Assembly: GCF_005502885.1 (NCBI RefSeq)
Contig: NZ_SCMR01000004.1
Span: 62,001 to 126,000, forward strand
DNA: 64,000 nt
Direction of reading: 5' to 3'
Source: Microbacterium sp. 2FI
GTDB lineage: Bacteria; Actinomycetota; Actinomycetes; Actinomycetales; Microbacteriaceae
A model generated the notes under the pieces. The model made no database searches, had not been told where the DNA came from, and worked only from the letters and a program-made list of their open reading frames with translations. This document shows positions 15,517 to 24,483 of this stretch, one piece after another; the first letter of the stretch is position 1, and each line of letters starts with the position of its first letter. The translations under genes were made by a program, and so were the position numbers.

Positions 15517-17535
15517 GTGAGCACCGGGTCATCCTCGTCCGCCCTCGCCGAGCCCCTACGCATCGGCGCGATCACGGTGCCGAACCGTCTCATGCAGACG
15601 GCGCATTCGAAGCAGTACTCCGACCGCGTCGAGTCCGACCGTGAGACGGCGTACTTCGTGCGGCGGGCCGAGGGCGGCTGCGGACTCTTCGTCGCGGGCA
15701 ACCACTTCGTGCACCCGTCGGGGTCGATCCGCGGCTTCCAAGACGCCTTCCGGCCCGAGTCGGTGGCCGCTTCCCGGCGCATGACGGACGCGATCCGGGA
15801 TGCCGGCGCCCGCGTCTTCGTGCAGCTCAACCATCACGGCGCCCAGGCTCAGCCCGACGGGCCGGACGGTCCGCGCGCGGTGTATGCGCCGTCGCGCATA
15901 CTCTCCCCCTCGACGGCGCACGCGACCCGGGCGATGGATCGCGACGACATCCGCGCTCTGGTCGACGGGTGGGCGACCTCGGCCGCACTTGCGCGCGAGG
16001 GCGGGTTCGACGGCGTCGAGATCCACATGGCGCACGGGTACCTGCTGCACCAGTTCCTCTCGCCGCTCTACAACGCCCGCACCGACGGGTACGGCGGCGA
16101 TCTCGACGGCCGCACGCGATTCCCGCGCGAGGTGCTGCGGGCTGTCCGCGAACGCGTCGGCGACGACTTCGCCGTCGGCATCCGCATCGCGGCCAACGAG
16201 TTCCATCCCGACGGTCTCGACGGCGCCGGAATGCGCGAGACGATCGCCCGGCTGCGCGAGGACGCCCGCATCGACTTCCTCGACCTCGCCGCGGGGGGAT
16301 ACCACAACGTCCACTACGTCTTCCCGTCGTCGCCGATGCCGTATGCGTGGCTGCGCGACGACGTCGCCGCCGTGAAAGCGGCGAACCCCGAGGTGCCTGT
16401 CTTCGGCGTCGGCGCCGCCCGTTCTGTCGAGGACGCCGAGGAGGTCCTTCGCTCGGGCATCGCCGACATGGTCGCTCTCACGCGCGCGCAGATCGCCGAC
16501 CCCGACCTCGGCCGCAAACTCCTGGGCGACACGGCGGTCGACGGCGGCCGCGGGGTGCATCACTGCATCCGCCTCAATCAGGGGTGCCTCGGCCGCGGCA
16601 GTCGGGGCCTCGCGATGTCGTGCACGGTCAACCCTCTGGCCGGACGTGAGCTCGAGCGCGGCGACCGGCCGCGGGCGGCCGAGCCGCAGCGCTGGATCAT
16701 CGTCGGCGGCGGCCCTGCCGGCATGCGCGCGGCGATCGAGCTCGCCGACGACGGTCATGCCGTGACACTCCTCGAGCGCGATCACGAGTTCGGGGGTCAG
16801 TTGCGGCTCGCGCGGCGCGTGCCCGGCCGCGAGAGCGTCGGACTGCTGGTCGACGATCTCGTGCGGGACCTCGAGGCCGCCGGCGTCGAGGTCCGCCTCG
16901 GGGCCGAGGCGACGGCTGCGTCGCTGCAGGCCGAGGGTGCCGACGGGATCGTCCTCGCGACGGGCGCCGCCGCGCCCCGCACCACGTCGCTCGCGCTCGG
17001 CGGTGCCTACGACGAGGGGTTTCCGGGCGAGGGTCCGGTCGTGGACGCGCTCGCTGCGGCATCCGATCCGTCCGTCGTGGGGCGCCGCATCGCGGTGGTC
17101 GACGCCGACGGCACCGCCTACGCCGCCGGCGTCGTGCTGACGCTTCTGCCGCACGTGGACGAACTCACCCTCGTGACCCCGTTCGAGACGGTGTTCCCGC
17201 ACATCGGCGCCGGTTACGACCGTCCGCTGCTGCTCGAGCGGCTGGGCGCCCACGGCGGATTCCGTCGCCACGTCTCGACGGCTGTGCGGTCCGTGGCGCC
17301 GGGTTCGCTCGCGCTCCGTGATGCGCTCACCGGCGAGGAGTCGGTTCTCGACGGCATCGACACGATCGTCGCGGTCGAGCCCCGGCAGGCGGTCGGCATC
17401 GTCGGGATCGCGGATGCCGCCTCCCGCGTCGTCACGATCGGCGACGCGTTCTCGCCCCGCACGATCGACGCGGCGATCTTCGAGGCCGTCGAGCTCGCCT
17501 ACGACGTCGCCGGGCTCGCGGTGCTGCGCGGCTGA
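15517..17535 (+). CDS. NADH:flavin oxidoreductase of the FadH/TMADH family (old yellow enzyme barrel plus NAD(P)-binding domains)
   Basis: The 672-residue protein has an N-terminal FMN-binding OYE barrel (LRIGAITVPNRLMQTAHSK, GFDGVEIHMAHGYLLHQFLS, NARTDGYGGDLDGRTRFP). An iron-sulfur region and a FAD/NAD(P)-binding half (WIIVGGGPAGMRAA) follow. The cluster motif is unusual. FadH-like enzymes have C-x2-C-x3-C-x11-C, but here it reads CIRLNQGC and then a later Cys (350, 357, 369), with Leu353 at the second ligand position. The substrate is unknown; enoyl or N-methyl compounds are usual for the family. The GTG start is set by TACGCT at 15505-15510 six bases upstream. It is monocistronic and converges on pepA. 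Confidence 0.85.
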   Translation: MSTGSSSSALAEPLRIGAITVPNRLMQTAHSKQYSDRVESDRETAYFVRRAEGGCGLFVAGNHFVHPSGSIRGFQDAFRPESVAASRRMTDAIRDAGARVFVQLNHHGAQAQPDGPDGPRAVYAPSRILSPSTAHATRAMDRDDIRALVDGWATSAALAREGGFDGVEIHMAHGYLLHQFLSPLYNARTDGYGGDLDGRTRFPREVLRAVRERVGDDFAVGIRIAANEFHPDGLDGAGMRETIARLREDARIDFLDLAAGGYHNVHYVFPSSPMPYAWLRDDVAAVKAANPEVPVFGVGAARSVEDAEEVLRSGIADMVALTRAQIADPDLGRKLLGDTAVDGGRGVHHCIRLNQGCLGRGSRGLAMSCTVNPLAGRELERGDRPRAAEPQRWIIVGGGPAGMRAAIELADDGHAVTLLERDHEFGGQLRLARRVPGRESVGLLVDDLVRDLEAAGVEVRLGAEATAASLQAEGADGIVLATGAAAPRTTSLALGGAYDEGFPGEGPVVDALAAASDPSVVGRRIAVVDADGTAYAAGVVLTLLPHVDELTLVTPFETVFPHIGAGYDRPLLLERLGAHGGFRRHVSTAVRSVAPGSLALRDALTGEESVLDGIDTIVAVEPRQAVGIVGIADAASRVVTIGDAFSPRTIDAAIFEAVELAYDVAGLAVLRG

Positions 17536-17538
17536 CCC

Positions 17539-17554
17539 GCCCGGAGCGCCGGGC
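17539..17554. terminator. Short hairpin between convergent genes
   Basis: GCCCGG and CCGGGC form a six-base stem with a four-base loop in the 31-base gap between the FadH-like gene and pepA. It has no T-tract, and I call it only as a possible shared terminator. Confidence 0.35.
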
Positions 17555-17566
17555 ACCCGGCATCCG

Positions 17567-19075
17567 CTACCGCGTGAAGGTCCGCGCGGTCTCGAGCAGA
17601 ACGCGGGCGCCGAAGCCCGTCGCGCCGGCCGAGCGCCACGAGTCGTCCTTCTCGGTCTGCATGGTGCCCGCGATGTCGAGGTGCGCCCAGGGCGTCTCGC
17701 CGACGAAGTGCGCGAGGAACAGCGCCGCCGTCGTCGCGCCGGCGTACTTGCCCCCGAGGTTCGAGATGTCGGCGATGTCGGAATCCAGCTGCGGGCGGTA
17801 CTTCCTCTCGAGCGGCATGCGCCACAGCGGCTCGTCGGTGGCGGCCGAAGCATCGAGCACCAGCGCGGCGACGCGATCGTCGTTCGCGAACACGGGCGCG
17901 GTGGCGCCGCCCAGCGCCATGAGCGCGGCGCCCGTGAGCGTCGCGATGTCGATGATCGCGTCGACGCCGTCCTCGTTCGCGAGGGCGATCGCATCCATCA
18001 TCACCAGGCGCCCTTCGGCGTCGGTGTTCTTGACCTCGACTGTCGTGCCGCCGCGCGCGACGAGCACGTCGCCCAGCTTGTAGGCGGTTCCCGACGGCAT
18101 GTTGTCGGTGCACATCAGCCAGCCCGTCACCTGGGCGTCGACGCCGCGGTCGCGGAGGGCCGTGAAGGCGCCGAGCACGGCGGCAGCGCCGCCCATGTCC
18201 ATCTTCATGAGCAGGTGCATCGGATCGGACGGCTTCAGGCTGATGCCGCCGGAGTCGTACATGATGCCCTTGCCGACGAGCCCGAGGTGTCCGGTCGCCT
18301 CGCCGCTCGGCGTGTAGGTGAGCTTCACCATCCGCGGCTCTTCGACCGAGCCCTGGTTGACGCCGAGCAGCCCGCCGCAGCCGAGTTCGATGAGCGCGGC
18401 CTTGTCGAAGAGCTCGACGCCGAAGCCGTACCGCGCGCCGAGCTCGACGGCGATGTCGCCCATGTCGGTCGCGGTGAGGTGTCCGGGCGGGGTGTTGGCG
18501 AGATCGCGCGCGACGACCGCGGCGCGGGCCGACATGAGCGCCGCCGCGGCGCCGTTGATCACAGCCGAGCCGTCGACGCCCTCGACCGACAGGGCGAGTT
18601 CGCGCAGCGGTGTGTGACGGGAGTTCGACTTCAGCACGCGGTAGCGGTAGCGGGCCAGGGCGGCGCCCTCGACGATCGCCTGGACGGCGGCGCGCGCATC
18701 GCCCGGGATTCCGGTGGCCACGAGCGCGACGCGGGCGCGACGTGCGGTCGCCCGCGAGAAGGCTGCGGCGAGATCCCGCAGGCGCGCGGCGTCGAGGTCG
18801 GCCGCGGGGCCGGCGCCGACGGCGACGAGATCCGGCCCGCTCGGGGTGGGAATGACGAGGGCCTGCCCCACCTTCGGGTCGAAGCCGGCGCGCGTGAGCG
18901 CGTCGCGATCGAGGCCGAGCTCTGGCGGCACCGCGCCCTCGGCGAAGACCGTGTACCCGACGGCCTCGTCGCCGGCCGACGGAGGCCGCGCCGTCACGGT
19001 GAGCGCCGAGAGGTCGACGAGCCCGGGAAGGGTCGGGAAGTCGGTCGGGATCAGCTTGCTCGGGCTTCGGGTCAT
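17567..19075 (-). CDS. pepA: Leucyl aminopeptidase, M17 family
   Basis: This 502-residue enzyme has the M17 signature NTDAEGRL at residues 350-357 and the metal/substrate segment KGIMYDSGGISLKPSDPM. It also has MDMGGAAAVLGAF and the late IATLTGAALMALGG. It would release N-terminal residues from peptides in the cytoplasm, using two metal ions and a hexameric assembly. Length and domain order (poorly conserved N-terminal domain, then catalytic domain from about residue 170) are normal. The ATG at 19075 overlaps the stop of the upstream MFS gene by four bases, so the two are co-translated. Confidence 0.93.
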   Translation of the reverse strand: MTRSPSKLIPTDFPTLPGLVDLSALTVTARPPSAGDEAVGYTVFAEGAVPPELGLDRDALTRAGFDPKVGQALVIPTPSGPDLVAVGAGPAADLDAARLRDLAAAFSRATARRARVALVATGIPGDARAAVQAIVEGAALARYRYRVLKSNSRHTPLRELALSVEGVDGSAVINGAAAALMSARAAVVARDLANTPPGHLTATDMGDIAVELGARYGFGVELFDKAALIELGCGGLLGVNQGSVEEPRMVKLTYTPSGEATGHLGLVGKGIMYDSGGISLKPSDPMHLLMKMDMGGAAAVLGAFTALRDRGVDAQVTGWLMCTDNMPSGTAYKLGDVLVARGGTTVEVKNTDAEGRLVMMDAIALANEDGVDAIIDIATLTGAALMALGGATAPVFANDDRVAALVLDASAATDEPLWRMPLERKYRPQLDSDIADISNLGGKYAGATTAALFLAHFVGETPWAHLDIAGTMQTEKDDSWRSAGATGFGARVLLETARTFTR

Positions 19076-20772
19076 GCCTTCGTCTCCTGGGTGTCGTCGT
19101 CGGCCGCGGGGTTCAGCGGCACGGACTCGTCGATGTCGTCGTTGTCGTCGGGTTCGACCTGCTCGGGCAGCTCGCCGGCGATGCGTCCCGGCATCCGGGT
19201 CGCCGGCACGATCGCGAGGAGCGCGAGGCCCGCGAGAGCCAGCAGCGAAACCTTGAGCGAGAGCAGGCGCGCGTCCTCGTTGATCTCGATCGCCGCCTCG
19301 ACCTCGGTGGGCGTGGCGCTCGTCCCCTCGAGTACGGCCTCGAGCTGCGCGTTCGTGAGGAAGTCGGCGTCGTTGATGTTGACCTCGCTGATCAGCTCGG
19401 GCGAGATCTCGGGGTGCTCGTCGGCGGAGGTCTGGAGGGTCACGGCCAGGATGCCGACGGCGAATGCGCTGGCGACGGCGATGCCGATCGAGCCCGAGAG
19501 GTTGTGCACGAGCCCGCGCCACGCGCCGACGTCGCCGGCGAGCTGCTTCGGCGCCGACGACAGCAGCGTGTTGAACACGAGCGCCACGATCGAGCCCTGC
19601 CCGAGCCCGAGGAGGATGAGCCCCACGACGATGAAGAACTGGCCCCACTCGCCCCGGATCGTGAAGGCGATGAGGGTGAGGGCTGCGGCGACCACGACGA
19701 ACCCCACCGAGCCCAGCACGCGGGGCGCCGCGACCTTGTACAGGTACGCGACGAAGGTCGAGGCGAGGAAGATCGAGATCGTGTACGGGATGATCGAGAA
19801 CGAGGTCTGGATGCCCGAGAGCCCCTGCACCACCTGCATGTAGAGCGGGATGAGGAAGTTCGCCGCCGTCCCCACGAACAGCATGATCGACATGCAGGCC
19901 GTGATCGCGAGCTCGGTGCTGGTTGCGAGCACGCGCAGGTCGAAGATCCGCGGGCGATGCTCACGCTGGCGCTTCGCGATCCACACGAAGAACACCTGAC
20001 CGAGAACGACGCCCAGGATGATCAGCAGCGGCGCGGGCGAGATGCCCAGCACGTCGAACGGCGCCTGGTCGCTCGCGAGCCACAGTCCCCACGAGTTGAG
20101 CCCCGAGAAGCCGAAGCTCAGCAGGATGATCGCGACCGCCGCGAGGATCGCCCCGGTCCAGTCGATCTTCAGGTCGCGCTGGGCGGGCACCTTCGCGACT
20201 CCGAAACTGAGGATGAGGTTCAGGATGCCGAGCCCCACCATCAGGGCGAAAGACCACCGCCAGCCGATCGTCTCGGCGAACCAGCCCGCCAGGATCAGAG
20301 CGAGCACACCGGCGAGCGGGATCGCCGCGGCGAGGAACCCGATCGCCTTCGCCTGACGGTCGCCGTGGTAGTTCGTCGCGATGAAGACGGTGAGCGCCGG
20401 CGCGATGAGCGCGATCACGGCACCGGACGACGCCTGTGCGATGAAGAGCATCGCCGGGCTGAGGCTCAGGGCGACGGCAGCCATCGCCGCGGCATGGATC
20501 GCGACCGCGATCTGGAAGACACCACGGGTGCCGAAGCGCGCGCCGACCTTCGCGCCGAGCAGGATGAACGCGGCCATCGCGAAGGTGCCGGCGGTGATCG
20601 CCGTGCCGACCGAGGTAGCCGGGGTGTCGAGGTCGGTCGTGATCCCCGCCATCGACACGGTGAGGGCGTTGACCGCGAACGAGGCCTGGATCTGCGTCAG
20701 CACGACCACGATGAGCGGCAGCCACGAGGCCTTCTGCGCGACGTGCGCACCGGCCGAACCCTGATCGGTCAT
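19072..20772 (-). CDS. MFS transporter, DHA2 (14-helix) type
   Basis: The 566-residue protein has about 14 membrane helices and ends in a long acidic tail (DDNDDIDES). The motif A-like loop between helices 2 and 3 is GAKVGARFGTRGV, and the antiporter segment AAIPLAGVLALILAGW follows helix 4. The size fits drug:H+ antiporters of the DHA2 group; no cargo can be read. GAGAGG lies about seven bases before the ATG. It is divergent from the SLC13 gene, with a small palindrome in the shared 56-base gap. Confidence 0.85.
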   Translation of the reverse strand: MTDQGSAGAHVAQKASWLPLIVVVLTQIQASFAVNALTVSMAGITTDLDTPATSVGTAITAGTFAMAAFILLGAKVGARFGTRGVFQIAVAIHAAAMAAVALSLSPAMLFIAQASSGAVIALIAPALTVFIATNYHGDRQAKAIGFLAAAIPLAGVLALILAGWFAETIGWRWSFALMVGLGILNLILSFGVAKVPAQRDLKIDWTGAILAAVAIILLSFGFSGLNSWGLWLASDQAPFDVLGISPAPLLIILGVVLGQVFFVWIAKRQREHRPRIFDLRVLATSTELAITACMSIMLFVGTAANFLIPLYMQVVQGLSGIQTSFSIIPYTISIFLASTFVAYLYKVAAPRVLGSVGFVVVAAALTLIAFTIRGEWGQFFIVVGLILLGLGQGSIVALVFNTLLSSAPKQLAGDVGAWRGLVHNLSGSIGIAVASAFAVGILAVTLQTSADEHPEISPELISEVNINDADFLTNAQLEAVLEGTSATPTEVEAAIEINEDARLLSLKVSLLALAGLALLAIVPATRMPGRIAGELPEQVEPDDNDDIDESVPLNPAADDDTQETKA

Positions 20773-20790
20773 CGATCCGCCTCTCGAGAT

Positions 20791-20804
20791 GTCCCCGTGG
20801 GGAC
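20791..20804. promoter_or_regulatory. Inverted repeat in the divergent MFS/SLC13 promoter region
   Basis: GTCCCC-GT-GGGGAC is a perfect six-base inverted repeat. It sits where the -35 region of the SLC13 promoter should be (its -10, TACAGT, is at 20816-20821). It could be an operator for either gene; no regulator gene is adjacent. Confidence 0.35.
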
Positions 20805-20828
20805 GCGCGCCTGGCTACAGTGAACCGC

Positions 20829-22391
20829 GTGGACCCCGTCGTCGCTACGCTGCTGATCCTAGTGCTGGCGATCGTCGCGTTCGTGAGCAACCGGCTGCCT
20901 CTCGGCGTCGTCGCGATCGGCGTCTCGCTGGCGCTGTTCTTCGCCGGTGTGCTGACGCTCCCGCAGGCGCTCGCCGGCTTCGGCGACCCGACGGTGCTGT
21001 TCATCGCGGCGCTGTTCGTCGTGAGCGAATCGCTCGACGCCACCGGGATCACCGCGTGGGCGGGGCAGCTGGTGATCGGGCGTGCGGGCACGAAGCGCCG
21101 GATGCTGCTGATCGTCGTCTCGCTGCTCGTCGCGGGGCTCACCGCGCTCATCAGCGTCAACGGCGCGGTCGCAGCCCTCCTGCCCCTCGTCGTGGTCGTC
21201 GCCTCGCGCGCCGGCATCCCGACGTCGCAGCTGCTGCTGCCGCTCGCGTTCGCGGCGCACGCGGGTTCCATGCTGCTGCTGACGGGGACGCCCGTGAACA
21301 TCATCGTGTCCGAGATCGCGGCCGACAACGGCGGGCGGGCGTTCGGGTTCTTCGAGTTCGCGCTGGTCGGCATCCCCCTGCTCCTCGGCACGATCGCGAT
21401 CCTCGTGCTCTTCAGCGGCAGGCTGCTGCCGTCACGCAACGGCGCGCTCATGCCGCTCGATCTCGTGCGTCACGCGCGGCTGCTGCGTCAGCAGTACTCG
21501 CTCAATCTCGAGACCGCCGTGATCCTGGGCCCCACCAGCGGTGTGACCGAGGTGGTGGTGCCGCCGCGCTCGCCCCTCATCGGCGTGCGGCTGTGCACCG
21601 GCATGGCGACCCCGAGCGGAGACCTGGTGCTGCTGGCCGCGCGCCGCGGCTCGGAGCAGCTCAAGGGCCAGGACATCGTCGTGCAGGTCGGTGACGTGCT
21701 GCTGCTGCAGGGCACGTGGGACGACCTGGCGCGGCACACCGACAACGCCAACGTGCTCGTGGTCGACGACCCGACGCGGCTGCGCCGCTCGGTGCCGCTC
21801 GGCAAGGGCGCGCGGCGAGCCCTCATCGTGCTGGCGGCGATGGTGCTGCTGCTGGCGACGGGGCTCGTGCCGCCCGCGGTGGCGGCGCTGCTCGCCGCGT
21901 GCGCGCTCGTGCTCACCCGCACGGTGTCGCCTGCGCAGGCCTACCAGTCGATCTCGTGGACCACGGTCGTGCTCGTGGCCGGCATGATCCCGCTGTCTAC
22001 CGCGTTCATCCAGACCGGCACCGCAGACCTGGTCGCCGGGTGGCTGCTGACCTTCATCGGGGGAGCGGGCCCGCACATCGCCCTGCTCGTGCTGTGCGTG
22101 CTGACGGTGGTACTCGGGCAGCTCATCAGCAACACGGCGACGGTGCTGATCGTGGCGCCCATCGCGGTCTCGGTCGCCGCGACTCTCGACCTCTCGGTGC
22201 AGCCGTTCATGATGGCGTTGACCGTCGCGGGCGCGGCGGCCTTCCTCACCCCGATCGCGACCCCCGCGAACCTGATGGTGATGGAACCCGGGGGCTATCG
22301 CTTCGGCGACTACTGGAAGCTCGGGCTGCCGCTCGCGCTGCTGTTCATCGTCGTCGCGGTCTGGTACGTGCCGCTGATCCTGCCGTTCTGA
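20829..22391 (+). CDS. SLC13/DASS-family anion carrier with internal TrkA-C (RCK_C) domain
   Basis: The 520-residue membrane protein has the DASS layout. The first half includes LLLTGTPVNIIVSEIAA. A soluble regulator-of-K+-conductance C domain spans about residues 205-295 (SPLIGVRLCTGMATPSGDLVL, GQDIVVQVGDVLLLQGTW). The second half has SNTATVLIVAPIAV and TPIATPANLMVMEPGGY, the paired Asn/Thr substrate loops. Carriers of this branch move sulfate, phosphate or dicarboxylates with Na+. The GTG at 20829 is chosen because TACAGT ends seven bases before it; a GTG nine bases earlier would overlap that -10. Confidence 0.82.
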   Translation: MDPVVATLLILVLAIVAFVSNRLPLGVVAIGVSLALFFAGVLTLPQALAGFGDPTVLFIAALFVVSESLDATGITAWAGQLVIGRAGTKRRMLLIVVSLLVAGLTALISVNGAVAALLPLVVVVASRAGIPTSQLLLPLAFAAHAGSMLLLTGTPVNIIVSEIAADNGGRAFGFFEFALVGIPLLLGTIAILVLFSGRLLPSRNGALMPLDLVRHARLLRQQYSLNLETAVILGPTSGVTEVVVPPRSPLIGVRLCTGMATPSGDLVLLAARRGSEQLKGQDIVVQVGDVLLLQGTWDDLARHTDNANVLVVDDPTRLRRSVPLGKGARRALIVLAAMVLLLATGLVPPAVAALLAACALVLTRTVSPAQAYQSISWTTVVLVAGMIPLSTAFIQTGTADLVAGWLLTFIGGAGPHIALLVLCVLTVVLGQLISNTATVLIVAPIAVSVAATLDLSVQPFMMALTVAGAAAFLTPIATPANLMVMEPGGYRFGDYWKLGLPLALLFIVVAVWYVPLILPF

Positions 22392-23293
22392 TGGGTACGC
22401 GAGTGGCTCCGCCGACAGCCGAGATCCGCGCCCTGCGGGTGTCGCTCGCGGTGAACACAGTGCTCTCGATCGCCGCGCTGGCCCTGGGACTGCTGCTCGG
22501 CATCCGCGTGCTGGTGTTCGACGGCGCGTTCGGTGTGATCGCGATGGCGACGACCTGGATGGCGCTCGCGGCGTCGCGCAAGGCCGTGCAGGATCCGACG
22601 CGCCGCAACCCCTTCGGCTGGCCGGCGCTGGTGCCCCTCGTCGTGACCGTGCAGGGCGTGGCGGCGCTCGCGACACTCGTCATCGCCGCCGGCGACGCGG
22701 TGATCGTCGTCCTCGACGGAGGGCAGGAGGTCGCCGTCGGCGTGGTCGCCGGCTACGGCGTGGCGATCGCCGTGACGTCGGCCGTCATGGCGTGGTGGCT
22801 CGGTCGCACGCGCACCGATCTCGTGCGCGCCGAGATGCTCGACTGGCGGTCGAGCGCCATTCGCGCGGCCGTGGTCGCGGTGGGGGCGGGGATCGCCGGG
22901 GTGCTCGCGCTGATGTCGCTCGACGCCGCGCTGCCGTTCATCGACCCGGCGCTCGTGCTGATCTCGTGCGTGCTGGTTGCACCACTGCCGATCTCGCTCG
23001 TGCGCAGCGGTGTGGGCGAGCTGCTCGAGGGTGCTCCGGCGCCGTCGACGACAGCGGTGGTTGAGAATGCCGTCGCTGAGGTGACCGCCGAACGCGGGCT
23101 CACTGCGCCGGTCGTCCGCGCCGCGAAGCTCGGCCATCGCCTGTATCTCGAGGTCATCTATCACGTCGAGGCGGGGAGCTGGACGATCGACCAGCAGGAC
23201 GAGATCCGGCAAGACATCCTCGCCCGGCTCGGCGACCTCGGACTCGAAGTGTGGCCGTCCATCGAGCTGACGACCGATCCCTCGTTCGACTGA
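22391..23293 (+). CDS. Cation-efflux (CDF)-like membrane protein
   Basis: The 300-residue protein has about six helices and then a ~90-residue soluble tail ending in PSIELTTDPSFD. This matches the layout of cation diffusion facilitators. The usual metal-site pairs are poorly kept: the helix 2 region reads VFDGAFGVIAMATTW, and the helix 5 region reads MLDWRSSAIRAAVV in place of HxxxD. Metal transport is therefore uncertain. The ATG overlaps the upstream stop by one base, so expression is coupled to the SLC13 gene. A strong terminator follows. Confidence 0.68.
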   Translation: MGTRVAPPTAEIRALRVSLAVNTVLSIAALALGLLLGIRVLVFDGAFGVIAMATTWMALAASRKAVQDPTRRNPFGWPALVPLVVTVQGVAALATLVIAAGDAVIVVLDGGQEVAVGVVAGYGVAIAVTSAVMAWWLGRTRTDLVRAEMLDWRSSAIRAAVVAVGAGIAGVLALMSLDAALPFIDPALVLISCVLVAPLPISLVRSGVGELLEGAPAPSTTAVVENAVAEVTAERGLTAPVVRAAKLGHRLYLEVIYHVEAGSWTIDQQDEIRQDILARLGDLGLEVWPSIELTTDPSFD

Positions 23294-23313
23294 TGCCCGC
23301 CACACCGTGGTGC

Positions 23314-23350
23314 GCGACGCCCCGGCCGTTCGGGTCGGCCGGGGCGTCGC
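23314..23350. terminator. Bidirectional terminator hairpin
   Basis: A perfect 14-base stem (23314-23327 with 23337-23350; arm GCGACGCCCCGGCC) and a nine-base loop lie between the convergent CDF-like and SDR genes. It could stop transcription in both directions. Confidence 0.75.
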
Positions 23351-23359
23351 GGGTCTGGG

Positions 23360-24433
23360 TCAGGCGACCGACCAACCGCCGTCGCTCGCGAGAACAGCGC
23401 CGTTGACGTTCACGCCGTCGTCGCTGAGCAGGAACGTGATCGACGCCGCGAGGGCGTCGGCCTCGACCGCGTCGGGCAGGATCGTCATCGCCGCACGCAC
23501 GCGCTCGGCGCCGAGGGGCGATGCGAAGTTCGCCTCGATGTTGGTGATGGTCGGTCCGGGCGCCACCGCGTTCACACGGATGCCGCTCGGGCCGTACATG
23601 AAGGCGGTCGACTTCGTGAGCCCCACGACGGCGTGCTTCGACGCGGTGTAGGCGACACCGGCGGCCGATCCGCGAAGGGCTGCCTCGGAGGCGGTGTTCA
23701 CGATCGAGCCGCCGCCCTGGGCGAGCATGGTCGGGACGACTGCGCGCATGAGCTTCATCGTGCCGTCGACGTTCACGCGGAAGACGCGCTGCCACACCGC
23801 ATCGGTCACCTCGGCGACCGGCGTCATGTCATCCATGATTCCGGCGATGTTGGCGAGGCCGTCGATCGTGGGGCCGGCTGCCTCGACGATGCGGGCGACG
23901 CCGGCGTCGTCGGTGATGTCGGCCACGAGCGAGACGATGTCTGCGGTGGGGTGCTCGGCGACGAACTCGTCGAGGCGCTCCTGGCTGACGTCGACCGCGA
24001 TCACGCGGCCGCCCTCGCGGGCGATGCGCGATGCGGTGGCGCGGCCGATGCCGGATCCGGCGCCGGTGACGATGTGGGTCTGGCCCGTGAAGCGGCCCTG
24101 GTCGATGCGCTCGGTCCATTCGCGGAGGGGCGCAGCGGGGGCGGATGCTGCCACCTCGGCCGCTGCGTCTTCGCTCGCTGCCGGTGCGGCGGTGCCCGCG
24201 GGGACATCGCCTGCGGCCGCGCGACGGACGAGCTCGTCCAGCGTCTCCTGCGAGAACGCGCCCTTGCTCATCTTGACCAGGCGCTTGATCGCGAGGCGCT
24301 TGACGGGGCGGAAGACGTCGGGGCTCTGTCCGCTCTGTGCCAGCATGTCGCGCAGGATCGCGCCGCCGATCGGGTCGTCGAGCCAGGTCGCGATCGAGGA
24401 GTCGCCGCTGAGTGGCGTGATGGTCGTGCTCAT
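23360..24433 (-). CDS. SDR-family oxidoreductase with N-terminal helical extension
   Basis: The 357-residue protein has a classical short-chain dehydrogenase from about residue 114. The NAD(P) motif is TGAGSGIG, then come NIAG, the catalytic Ser in VNTASEAA, and YTASK. The first ~75 residues are a separate helical piece (DDPIGGAILRDMLAQSG, RLAIKRLVKMSKGAFSQETL) joined by an Ala/Pro/Glu-rich linker. This piece resembles short capping domains seen in some actinobacterial hydrolases. The substrate is unknown. AAAGGG lies about seven bases before the ATG. The gene is divergent from a TetR regulator with a perfect operator between them, so it is the likely target. Confidence 0.83.
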   Translation of the reverse strand: MSTTITPLSGDSSIATWLDDPIGGAILRDMLAQSGQSPDVFRPVKRLAIKRLVKMSKGAFSQETLDELVRRAAAGDVPAGTAAPAASEDAAAEVAASAPAAPLREWTERIDQGRFTGQTHIVTGAGSGIGRATASRIAREGGRVIAVDVSQERLDEFVAEHPTADIVSLVADITDDAGVARIVEAAGPTIDGLANIAGIMDDMTPVAEVTDAVWQRVFRVNVDGTMKLMRAVVPTMLAQGGGSIVNTASEAALRGSAAGVAYTASKHAVVGLTKSTAFMYGPSGIRVNAVAPGPTITNIEANFASPLGAERVRAAMTILPDAVEADALAASITFLLSDDGVNVNGAVLASDGGWSVA

Positions 24434-24447
24434 GTGTCATCCCTTTC

Positions 24448-24469
24448 TACCGGACACCAATGTCCGGTA
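24448..24469. promoter_or_regulatory. TetR-family operator between the SDR and tetR genes
   Basis: TACCGGACA-CCAA-TGTCCGGTA is a perfect nine-base inverted repeat with a four-base spacer. It ends one base before the -10 (TAGGCT) of the tetR gene and lies 15 bases upstream of the SDR start codon. A dimer bound here would block both promoters. Confidence 0.8.
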
Positions 24470-24483
24470 ATAGGCTAGCACTC

